A stretch of 64,000 nucleotides of DNA, taken from positions 15,580,001-15,644,000 of the forward strand of contig JAZBRS010000054.1 of the NCBI GenBank assembly GCA_037176725.1, given 5' to 3'. The notes below the pieces were generated by a model. That model searched no databases, was not told the origin of the DNA, and was given only the letters and a program-made list of their open reading frames with translations. Of the stretch, positions 29,606 through 40,721 are shown piece after piece (positions within the stretch are counted from its first letter, which is position 1; each line of letters opens with the position of its first letter). Made by a program: the position numbers and the translations under genes. Source of the stretch: Posidonia oceanica (Eukaryota; Streptophyta; Magnoliopsida; Alismatales; Posidoniaceae).

Positions 29606-32600
29606 CTGTAGCGATCCCGATCGGAATCAGGCTCGCTAGATTTAGCGGCGATTGGATCCAAGGAAGAGGCTCAACTCGAAAACACTTGAAATCGAGGAGA
29701 AAAAAAAAAGATAAGACAAATCAGAGTCGCCACCATGTCTATTAACGGGAGACAAGGAAAACCGGGGTAAATGCGTGAATTAACACGCAAAACCAAGCAA
29801 GAAATGCAAAGCAAAGCAATGCAAAGGAAAACAAATGCAAACAAATGCAAATGAGATGACTCTAGCCTAGGATATGGGCAGTACGGTCATTGCGGGCCAG
29901 AAGACAAGGCAAGGACTCCTGTTACGCGCGGGGAAGGTGTTAGGCACCCCCGACACGCCCGAGAATCGGTCTTTCTAGGCTTACGCTCGCATACGCAGGG
30001 AAATGCAGGATTGAATGCCTATGTGCCTATAAATGCCTAAATGAATGCTCAAGGTGTGCTCTAAGTGGGAAGAAACAAAGCAGGGAAGTAAACGTGCTCT
30101 CTAAGTGCTCAGCTACGCTGTCCGTGTTCCGAATTAGGCGAAACCTAGCTCGTGAGAACTCCAGACAGTAAGCATCACTGCCCTATAAGCAAATGCAGGC
30201 GAAAAAGCGAAACAGCGAAAAAACCATGCAATGCAATCGACATGCAAGGGAAAACGACGTAAAACACGCAAAACGAGGCGAGAAACAAGAAAGGCACGCG
30301 GAACGGTGCAAAAGCGAGAGCGGGACACAAAACAAGCGAGAAAGCAAGGCAGCGTGCAAAACAAGGCAAGAAAACAGAGAGGCACGCAAAACGGTGCAAA
30401 AGCGAGAGCGGGCACGCGAAACGGTGCCAAAACAGCGAAGCAAAAACCTCGGAAAAGCCATGCGAATGCAAGAATGCAGAAAAGATCAGAAGAGGCCAAA
30501 GGGGAGGCAAAACAACGCGTGTGTAAGAACAGACGTCGTTTAGGACCGCTCAGAGTAGGTGTGAAGGCCTACGGGGGGGGAGAGTGTGCAAACGGAGGGA
30601 TTACCACTTCTTGGCGACTGTTTCCCGCTAAACCGTTCCACGGTGTGTCTCGCACGCTGCCCAAAGCTCGCGATGCGATCGGATCGTGGAAAAGGGGGAA
30701 AAAAGTCACATTAAGTGGCAAATCCAAGGAAAACTCAACACAAAACATACAGGGATACGCGAAACGAGGATTTGGAGATAGAAGTAGAAAGGGGAGGCCC
30801 TATTCTACATGCTCAAAGAGACAGAAAGCGAAAACAAGGAAAACTGCGCAAATGGCATGCAAATGAATGTAATGCAGGGGTTCAGGAGGACATACCTGGA
30901 AATCCGGGAGCCTGATCTGAAATCTGTCTGGTCCATGCTGAAGAGCGCTTCGCTGCGGTCGCCTGGGCAGCTTACTTGAGAAGATCCAACGGCCGGATTG
31001 GAAGATATTGCAGCTTCAAAGCAGAAGGGCCAGAACAGGGGAGAAGAACAGATCTAGGTGTTTAGGAGGTCCTAGGGATGTGCAAAAGGTCCTCCCAAGT
31101 GAAAGGGAGCTAAAAGTGCTTGGTGTGTGCAAAAGGATGCTAGAATGCAAGACTAAATGAATGCAGGATGCATGCAAAAGCAAGAACAAGCAAAGAGAAG
31201 AAACTGGGAAAAGCCAGGAGTTCAGAAAGCATTTTGAAAAAGAAAAGGGGCTAAAATGCAAATTTTCACAAAAAGATGGAGTCCACAGGAAAGGGTTTTG
31301 AAAACAGGAGAGGGCGGGGCTTTATTTTGCAAAAGACTAGACTCAGAAAGTTGTTTTGAAAAGAGGGTATGCTTTAGAAGAGGTTTTGAAACCAAAAAGA
31401 AGTCAGAGTGCAATTTTGGAAAAACTGAGGTCTAAGATGCAAATTTTCCAGAAAACAAGATTCTGGGGAGTCTGAGAATGCAAGTGGAGGGTCTACATGC
31501 AATTTGGTAAACATAGGAGCTAAGATGCAACCTAGGGGCAAAATGGTCTTTTCACATGATTTTTTAAAAGATGCAAGGACCTATGTGTGATTTTTAAATC
31601 ATGCAGGGGTCAAATATGCAATTTTATATGGAAAACATGCTCTGAAAAATAAGGGACAGGACTACAGTGCAATTTTTAAAAAGAACAAGGTCAAAAATGC
31701 AATACAATAAGCTAAAAATGCATGCAAGAGTTACTGTCCATTTAAAATGGACCTAAATGCAAATATGAAAAATCAGAGGGAAGGAAATGCAATGCAGTAT
31801 GCAAAATAAGAAAATAAAAGCTAAGTTCCTACAGTGCATGGACCTACATGCAAAAACAAAAACATGCAGGGGGCCAGAATGCAATGCAATATGGCAAAAT
31901 ATATGCAAATAAATGAACTGATTATGAGCAGGACTTACATGCAAAAATCGAAAGCAGAGGGGCTAAAATGCAAAATATTATAACAGCACAGTACAGTAAC
32001 AGGACTAAAAGGCAAATACTGAAAAGCAAGAATAAAAGTTGCAATTTAGCATGGTATTTAATTAAAAACTAAGCACATTAAATGACAGAAGGACTGAAAT
32101 GCAAAAATTAAAAAAACTTAAACCAGATCTGCAATATTTACACCTAAAACTATATTAACAGAGAAATAAATGAATAGTGCTGGCCGGCGGTGGCTGGCAC
32201 TGTAGCAGTGAGCCACCGGCGCTTGCCACCACCGGCACAGGAGGGCTGCGGACGTCCGGATCGGTGGAGAACGACGTCGGCGATTGTGCAGAGCTCCGGG
32301 GATCGACTGGAGACCGCTCCGCTGGCCGGAGCATCCAGAGATCGGGAGACCGGCGCCGGAGAAGAAGAGAAGACCGGCGAGTTGCAGACGGAGCTGGAAG
32401 GCTCGGAATCCGGTTCTGACCGGTGGAGAAGCAGGAGGAGGAGGAGAGAGAGCGGGGGAGGGCGAGAGGTACCTGCGGTGGCGTCTGGAGAGTGCTCCCG
32501 ACCTCGGCAGGGTCGGAGCCGGCCGGCGGTCCTCGTCCGGTCGCTGCGGTGGATGCTGGCGGCTCGCGGTGGTCGGAACGCCTTCAGGACGAAGCTCCGG

Positions 32601-33453
32601 AGCTTCCCAGACGATCAGGCAAGGCTTCTGCGGCTCGAACGGAGGAATGCAATTTATGGGTTGTCTGTGAGCTGCCGGAGGCCGGGGGAGCGGTCTGTTG
32701 CTCCTTGGCTTGGCTGGAGTGCTCCGGGGGATTGCTGGAGTGCTGGCGGAGAGGTTTGAGTGCTTTGGAATGGGTTCTGGTGCGAGTGGAGAGGAATTGG
32801 AGGTTCGGGCTGGTTTCTGTCAGAAATAGGGCAAGGTGTTTGTGGTGTGGCTTAAGACTTGTGGTGGATGAGAAGGTCTGATGGCTAGGGCTTTGGAAAG
32901 GTGGAGGATAGGTGAGTAGCTGGGTGTAGTTTAGGAGGATGCTGTGGATTGTGGAGAAGGGAATTATGGAATGGGTTCAGTTGGGTTGCAGATGGAAAGT
33001 TAGGTGGTCCGAGGGCAGTTTTGTGGGTGGAAAGGCTGGGAAATGATGAAGGGAAATGGCTGTGTGTTGGGTGAAGTTGGGGGAGTAATTGGGAGGTGGA
33101 TGAAGGCCGGAAAGGGATTTGGTTTTCTGGAAACGAAAGAAGGAAGTTTTCTGAAGATCTCAGAGGGAATTGGAGGAGGATTGGGCGTGGGAATTGGGCT
33201 GAGACTGAGGCTCCTCTCCGGGATGCTGGAGACTCCCTCAAACACTCTCTTCTGCTCTCTCTTCTCTCTGGAATTGGAAGAAATGCAGAGGAGAAGGAAG
33301 GAATGCACAGGTGGGGAAGAAGTTGGAAATTCTGGTTTGGGGATTGCTCTCTCACTCTCTGATTCGCTCTTGCACTGTCACACTTGCTCACTCTGGTTCC
33401 GCTCACTCACACTGGTTCCGTCTGGCGCTCTGGATTGAAGGGAGGACGGGAGG

Positions 33454-33459
33454 CTTATA
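33454..33459 (-). promoter_or_regulatory. Candidate TATA box of LTR B
   Basis: Minus strand catTATAAGcctcc, followed by CT/GA-rich sequence typical of plant 5' leaders. The same position is TATAAG in LTRs C and D but CATAAG in LTR A. Start site not shown. Confidence 0.45.
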
Positions 33460-35622
33460 ATGAGGAGCTGCTGCTGCTGGGCGCGAGCTGAGAATTCAAA
33501 CTCGGCCGGCGGTTACTGCAGCGGAGGGGACGGGGCGACCGGCTCCGGATTTGGTGCTGAGATGGAGGAGACGGCGAGCTGCTGTAGATTGACACGATGG
33601 AGGACTCAAATTCGAATGGAGGAGGGAATCCTGTTGCCACAGCTCGCGGGAGAAAATCCGATGGAAACGCTGAGGAAGGAGGAAGAAGAAGGAGGAGAAG
33701 GAAGGCGGGCTGGACTGTGCTGTGGGCTGAAGAAAGAAAAAAAAGAAAAAAGAAGAAACGGGCCGGAGGGCCCAGTAAAGAAAAGAAAGAAAGAAAAAAA
33801 GAAGTAAGAAAGAAAGAGAGGGTAGGATGGGGAAATAAAATTAGGTAAAAATAAACTAAAAATAAATAAAAATATTAGAAGGGTTGTGCTGTAGATTAGG
33901 ATTTAAATTAAATTTTTTGATGGTCATTTTGAGTTGATTAATGTGTTTTGGGCTTAATTAGGGTTTTAGGGTTTTGGTTTTGCTTTTAATTGGTTTTCAC
34001 TTGATTAAATGTTTGTTAAACCCTTTTTAAAATTATTTTAAAATTATGTTTCCCTTGTTGGACACTTAGGATACTGATTAGGATTTTTTAGGATTTATTT
34101 TCCCATTAATCAGGATGTCTTTTAGATTTTTAAGTTGTAGTCTTCTTAGGGTTTTTCCTTCTTAAGTCTTTTAAGTTATGTTTTGATTTTTATTTATTGA
34201 TTTTTCTTGAAGTTTTTGGTTGGGTTTTTCTGGTTTGATAGGATGTTTTTAAGTCTTTCAGATCTGTTTTTATTTTCTTTTTTAATTAAGTTTTTAACTT
34301 GTTTTTCTTATGTTTATTAGGTTAAGTCTTTTGCCTTCTTTAATTACTTGTTTTAGTGTTTGGTTTTTAATTCTTCTTTTTAGGGTTTGTTTTTTAATTC
34401 TTTTAGTGGGGATTTTACTTTTGCTGGGTTTAGATCTCATTTTAGTTTTTTCCTTGATTTTTCAGTGTTTTCTTTTGATTTGTTTTGCATTTTTTAGCTT
34501 GCATGTTTGGTTTTTCTTTTAACTTAATTTAGTTAAGTTTAAGTTGTTAATAGCTTGTTTAATGTTTTTTAATTGTTTTTCTTAGGGTTCTGATTTGTTT
34601 ATTTTATGTTTTGAGGTTTTACAGATTTTTATGGGTTTTTGTGGATTTTTGCAAAGGAGAGAAAAGGAAAAGAGAAGGAGGAAAGAAATGAAAAAAAAGG
34701 GAGATAAAAGGAAAAGAGATAGGTTGGAGGAAAACGATTTTTAAAATTCAGAAAAAGTGTTAAAAATAAAGTAAAAAATAAGGATAAGATAGAGGAAGGA
34801 TAGAAGCACAGAGGGGGCCCACAGCCAGACCAGAAAAAGGATGAGAAGGGGATGAAAAGAGAGATGATAATCAGGAGAGAGAGAGGAGAGAGAAAACGAT
34901 AATCCCGGAGAGAGAAAAGGATAATTTGGGTGCATGGGGGTCTTAATGATCTTGGAATGGGGTGAGAATTGGTGAGTGGGTAGTCTAGGGTTTGAAGTGT
35001 TCGGTCTGAGGTTTTGGTCTGATTCTAAGGAGGTTTTGGAGGGGTTTCAAGGTGTAGAAAAAGGGTAGTTTCGCCTAGGTTTTCTACGGTTTTTGGGAAT
35101 GGGTTAGGTTTGGAAATTTCTAAGTTCTTGGGTAGGTTTGTTGAGTGGATGTTGGTGGATTTTCCTATGGTTTTTGGTTAGGTTTTGAGGTTGGGAAGGG
35201 GGGCAAAGGTTTAGGTCAAAACAGGCTGATTTTGGAGGGTAAAGAGGAGGATTAGGGTTAGGATTTGGTTGGGGTTTGATCCAGCAATCACCAAGAGGGC
35301 TCCAAGGGTCCAAGCCTGCCAAGATGGGGTGTCAACAGATGCCCCTCCCTGAGCGAGGGCAAGCGGATCGCGGCCGCTGCTCAAGGTTGACAAGACACCC
35401 CATCTGACTGGCGGGAGCAGCGGGTTGCTATGGGCGTGAGCTACTTATTCGACGGATGCACCGAAGATCGTAGCCCGTTGCCGCAATGCAAGATGCCAGT
35501 GCAGATGGATGCTGTGCTGTGTGTATGCATGCTGATGCGAGTGCAATGCGAAGTTAGTATAAAAGTTAGTGCAGCTAGAAGAAAATGCTGATGCCGTGCA
35601 AGTGATATTGATGATGCTAAAG

Positions 35623-36591
35623 CTTACTGCGCTGTACTCCTCTGGGGGAAAGCGAGATGGTGCATGCACGCGGGAGGGTGGAAAATGCAATGTAAGAGCA
35701 GAAAGTAAAGTGCTGAAAGCATGGTGCTGAAAGGAAATTGCTGGAAGTAAAGTGCTTGTAAGGAAAGTGTTGGTTGTAAAGTTGCTGTAAAGAAAGTGCT
35801 GGATGTAAAAAACTGAATGTAAAGGTGCTGGAAAGTAAATATGCTGGAAAGTAAAGTGCTGAGAAGTAAAGTGCTGAAAAGTAAATATGCTGTGGATGTG
35901 CATGCGGTGGCGGGCGCGGGCCCGGGAAGGCGAAGTGCGGAAGTTGGTGTAAGGACCACAGAGGAGTAGTAACGCAATAAGGATGCAATGTTATGCAATG
36001 TTATGCAGTGGAATGCAGGGTATAAACAGCGGAGCGCCGGGCATACGGAACCGGGAAGACGATCCCAAGGCCGCATACTACTGCGAGTATCATCCAAGGC
36101 CGGCAAGCTGCGAAAGTCATGCAGGTGCCGAGGATGATACCTTAGGCAGTACACGAGCCAGGGGTTCGATTCCCAAGCACGCCATGTCCGTGCAATGATG
36201 GAATGCAGTACTAGGACTGACTCTACAGAGGACACAAGGAAGCTATATGATGTCATGCAATGCAAATGCTGATGATATGCCATGATATGCAACAGAATGC
36301 TATTTACTCTACGACGAAATGAGGTGATAAGTTAACGGACTTATCGCCGAATAGTTAGGGTTATCAGCCCACTGATGAGTTGACGGACTCATCACCAGAT
36401 AGTTAGGGCTATCAGCCCGCTGATGAGTTGACGGACTCATCACCGGATAGTTAGGGCTATCAGCCCGAATGAGGAGTTAACGGACTCATCACCGGATAGT
36501 TAGGGCTATCAGCCCGAGTGAGGGTGGAAAGGGGGCGGGATACCGAGCCGGGCAGAGGCCCAGAGATGCTCCCGCGACAGTTGGGGATGTC
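35623..36591 (-). repeat. Divergent U3 of LTR B
   Basis: Replaces the ~3.3 kb U3 part of LTR A. Contains gtaaagtgctg-type imperfect repeats (35690-35895), a GC-rich spacer, and an array of two-hairpin modules (36326-36520): GATAAG-ttaacgga-CTTATC (36326-36345), GATGAG-ttgacgga-CTCATC (36374-36393), GATAG-ttaggg-CTATC (36398-36413). The last ~60 bp regain similarity to the U3 end of LTR A (gagatgctc, gttggggatgtc). Confidence 0.75.
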
Positions 36592-37259
36592 TGTAGCGAT
36601 CCCGATCGGAATCAGGCTCGCTAGATTCAGCGGCGATTGGATCCGAGGAAGAGGCTCAACTCAAAAACACTTGAAATCGAGGAGAAAAAGGAAAGATAAG
36701 ACAAATCAGAGTCGCCACCATGTCTATTAACGGGAGACAAGGAAAACCGGGGTAAATGCGTGAATTAACACGCAAAACCACGCAAGAAATGCAAAGCAAA
36801 GCAATGCAAAGGAAACAAATGCAAACAAATGCAAATGAGATGACTCTAGCCTAGGATAAGGGCAGTACGGTCATTGCGGGCCAGAAGACAGGGCAAGGAC
36901 TCCTGTTACGCGCGGGGAAGGTGTTAGGCACCCCCGACACGCCCGAGAATCGGTCTTTCTAGGCTTACGCTCGCATACGCAGGAAAATGCAGGATTGAAT
37001 GCCTATGTGCCTATAAATGCCTGAATGAATGCTCAAGGTGTGCTCTAAGTGGGAAGAAACAAAGCAAGGAAGTAAACGTGCTCTCTAAGTGCTCAGCTAC
37101 GCTGTCCTTGTTCCGAACCAGGCGAAACCTAGCTCGTGAGAACTCCAGACAGTAAGCATCACAGCCCTATATGCAAATGCAGGCGGAAAAACGAAACGAC
37201 GAGAAAACCACGCAATGCAATCGACATGCAAGGGAAAACGGCGTAAAACACACAAAACA

Positions 37260-37685
37260 AGGCGAGAAACAAGAAAGGCACGTGGAACAGAGCAAAAGAA
37301 CAAAACCGGCGCGCGAAACAGGCAGGAAAGCAAGGCGGCACGCAAAACAAGGCAAGAAAACAGAAGGGCATGCAAAATGGTGCGAAAGAGCGAGACCGGC
37401 ACGCAAAACAAGCGAGAAAGCAAGACAGTGCGCAAAACAAGACAAGAAAACAGAAGGGCACGCAAAACGGTGCGAAAGAGAGAGACCGGCACGCAAAACA
37501 AGCGAGAAAGCAAGGCAGCGCGCAAAACAAGGCAAGAAAACAGAGAGGCACGCAAAACGGTGCGAAAGAGCGAGACCGGCACGCAAAACGAGCGAGAAAG
37601 CAAGGCAGCGCGCAAAACAAGGCAAGAAAACAGAGAGGCACGCAAAACGGTGCAAAAGCGAGAGCGGGCACGCGAAACGGTGCCA
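37260..37685. repeat. 90-bp tandem repeat in LTR C
   Basis: About four and a half 90-bp units of the same kind as in LTR A. LTR D (about 58790-59215) has the same copy number. Frames of 168-212 codons are open through it on both strands only because the unit is a multiple of three and nearly stop-free. Confidence 0.8.
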
Positions 37686-39434
37686 AAACAGCGAAGCAAA
37701 AACCTCGGAAAAGCCATGTGAATGCAAGAATGCAGAAAAGATCAGAAGAGGCCAAAGGGGAGGCAAAACAACGCGTGTGTAAGAACAGACGTCGTTTAGG
37801 ACCACTCAGAGTAGGTGTGAGGACCTACGGAGGGGAGAGTGTGCAAACGGAGGGATTACCACCTCTTTGCAACTGTTTCCCGCTAAACCGTTCCACGGTG
37901 TGTCTCGCACGCTGCCCAAAGCTCGCGATGCGATCGGATCGTGGAAAAGGGGGAAGAAAGTCACATTAAGTGGCAAATCCAAGGAAAACTCATACAAAAC
38001 ACACAGGGATACGCGAAACGAGGATTTAGAGATAGAAGTAGAAAGGGGAGGCCTTATTCTACATGCTCAAAGAGACAGAAAGCGAAAACAAGGAAAACTG
38101 TGCAAATGGCATGCAAATGAATGCAATGCAGGGGTTCAGGAGGACATACCTGGAAATCCGGGAGCTTGATCTGAAATCTGTCTGGTCCATGTTGAAGAGC
38201 GCTTTGCTGCGGTCGCCTGGGCAGCTTACTTGAGAAGATCCAACGGCCGGATTGGAAGATATCGCAGCTTCAAGGCAGAAGGGCCAGAACAGGAGAGAAG
38301 AACAGATCTAGGTGTTTAGGAGGTCCTAGGGATGTGCAAAAGGTCCTCCCAAGTGAAAGGGAGCTAAAAGTGCTTAGTGTGTGCAAAAGGATGCTAAAAT
38401 GCAAGACTAGGTGAATGTAGGGTGCATGCAAAAGCAAGAAAAAGCAAAGAGAAGAAGCTGGGAAAAGCCAGGAGTTCAGAAAGCATTTTGAAAAAGAAAG
38501 AGGCTAAAAATGCAAATTTTCCAGAAAACAGGGGTCCACAGGAAAGGATTTCGAAAACAGGAGAGGACAGGAGTCCACTTTGCAAAAAACTAGGCTCAGA
38601 AAAGTTGTTTTAAAAAGAGGGTATGCTTTAGGAGAGGTTTTGAAACCAAAAAGAAGTCAGAGTGCAATTTTGGAAAAACTGGGGTCTAAGATGCAAATTT
38701 TCCAGAAAACAAGGTTCTGGGGAGTCTGAGAATGCAAGTGGAGGGTCTACATGCAATTTGGTAAACATAGGAGCTAAGATGCAACCTAGGGGCAAAATGG
38801 TCTTTTCACATGATTTTTTAAAAGATGCAAGGACCTATGTGTGATTTTGAAATTATGCAGGGGCAAAAATGCAATTTTATATGGAAAACATGCTCTGAAA
38901 ATCAGATAACAGGACTGCAGTGCAATTTTTAAAAAGAACAGGGTCAAAAATGCAATACAATAAGCTAAAAATGCATGCAAGAGTTACTGTTCATTTAAAA
39001 TGGACCTAAATGCAAAAATGAAAAAACAGAGGAAAAGAAATGCAATGCAGTATGCAAAATAAGAAAATAAAAGCTAAGTTCCTACAGTGCATGGACCTAC
39101 ATGCAAAATCAGAAACATGCAGGGACCTAGAATGCAATGCAGTATGGTAAAATGAATGCAAATAAATTAACTGATTTAAGACAGGACTTACATGCAAAAA
39201 TCAAAAGTAGAGGGGCTAAACTGCAAAATATTATAACTGAAAAGCACAGTAGAAGGACTGAAAAGCAAATACTGGAAAACACAAATAAAAGCTGCAATTT
39301 GGCATAGTATTTAATTAGAAACTAAGCAAAAATAAATGACAGAAGGACTAAAGTGCAAAAATTGAAAAACTTAAGCTAAACATGCAATATTTACATCTAA
39401 AACTATACTAAAGAAAAATAAATGAACAGTGCTA

Positions 39435-39489
39435 GTCGGCGGTCGACGAGCACTGTAGCAGAATGCCGGCAGTACTCGTCGCCGCCGAC
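39435..39489. repeat. GC-rich hairpin in LTR C
   Basis: Arms GTCGGCGGTCGACGAG (39435-39450) and CTCGTCGCCGCCGAC (39475-39489) are complementary apart from one bulged T. Homologous to the hairpin at 12617-12670 in LTR A with different arm sequence. Confidence 0.75.
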
Positions 39490-40715
39490 AGGGGAGGTTG
39501 GGGAGGCGCAGACCGGCGGAGCTTGGTGCTGGCGTTCGTCCAGAGCTCTGGGAACGGTCCGGAGCTCGCTCTGTTGGTCGGAATGTCCGGAGGAAGAGCA
39601 GCCGGCGCCGGAGAAGGAGAACTAACCGACGAGTCGGGGACGGAGCAGGAAGACCGGAAAAGCTATTCTAAAGGGCGGAGAAGCAGCAGGAGAAGAAGAG
39701 GGAACTAAGGGAAGAAAGGTTTACCTTTTTCCGCGTCTGAGTCGTCCTCCCGACGTCGGTGGCTTCAGAAGTCGCCGGTGGAGTCCGTCCGGTCGCTGCG
39801 GGTGCTATCGGCTGCTCGCGAGGGCTGGAGTCGATTCCGGATGATCCTCCGGAGCTTCCCAGACGTCCGGACGCGAGCTTCGAAGTTCAGCAGAAGATTC
39901 GGCCAATTTGGGTTCACAGATGACAGCCGGAGGCCGGGGAGGGTGTTTGCTGCTCCTCAGGTAGAAAGGAACCCTCCGGGTGGTTGCTGGAAGTCTGGCG
40001 AGTGAGGTTGGATGCTCGGAGAGGTCTTCTGGAGAGCGTGGAGTGGATTTGGAGCTGGGTCGATTTTCTGGGCTGAAGATGGTCCAGGTGTTTGTTGTGC
40101 TGTTCTTGGTCTGTGGTGGGTGGCTGGGTTTGATGGTTGGTGTTTTGAGAAGGTGGAGGTCCAGTGAGTCTCTGGATGAAGTTTGGGAGAAGGCGGTGAG
40201 CTGGAGTAGAGGGAATTGTAAGAGGATCAGATTGGGTTTACAGTTGGAGCTTCAGGTGGTCTTCAGGTGATTTGGGGTGGTTCCGGGCAGCGGAAAGGCA
40301 ATGGGATGGTGGAGGATGAAGGTCTGGTGTTGGGTGAGATTGGGGAAGCAAAGGGGAGAGGAATGGAGGCTGGGAAAGGTGTCGGATTACTGGGAAAGAA
40401 AGAGGAGGATTTGCTGAAGATTTTGGCAGAGAGAGGGAAAGGAATTGGGTGGAAGCTGCTGGAGAATTGGAGGCTCTCTCCGGGACGCAAAGGTGGACAC
40501 TCAAACCACTCTCTCTGACCACTCTCTCTTCTGGAAATGGAGGAGGCAGAGAAGAAGAGGAAGGAGTCGTTTCAGGTGGAAGAAAAAGGTGGAAATGCTC
40601 TCTGGAATTGGATGCGACTCTGGGTTCGCTCTGGAGTCCTCAGTCCACTCTGAAGTTGAAGATTGCTCGCTCGGCCTCTCTCCTCTTTGGTCTGATGAAG
40701 GGAAGACGGAGGAGG

Positions 40716-40721
40716 CTTATA
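40716..40721 (-). promoter_or_regulatory. Candidate TATA box of LTR C
   Basis: Minus strand gaTATAAGcctcctccgtc, followed by a CT-rich leader with agagagag runs. Copy in LTR D at 62243-62248. If correct, R-U5 is about 4.1 kb and U3 about 4.4 kb. Confidence 0.5.

Larger units (their letters stand above)
9953..36591 (-). mobile_element. Element 1: RT-less giant Tat-type retrotransposon
   Basis: Minus-strand element. 3' LTR A 9953-19322, interior 19323-29606, 5' LTR B 29607-36591. Interior order on the minus strand: PBS, leader, gag, protease, linker, truncated integrase, DUF7745-like ORF. Compared with element 2 about 2.7 kb is deleted, removing RT, both RNases H and the integrase zinc-binding domain, so it would need enzymes in trans. 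It is inserted in the last ORF of element 0. The two LTRs match closely over the R-U5 part but carry different U3 parts, which ordinary reverse transcription does not produce. Confidence 0.85.
29607..36591 (-). mobile_element. LTR B: 5' LTR of element 1 (~7.0 kb)
   Basis: Starts TGTAGCGATCCCG next to the PBS. From 29607 to about 35622 it is collinear with LTR A, with one 90-bp repeat unit fewer; beyond that its U3 is a different sequence. It ends gttggggatgtc, immediately followed by the TGTAGCG start of LTR C, and so lacks the final tgca inferred from LTR A. This LTR would have driven element 1. Confidence 0.75.
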
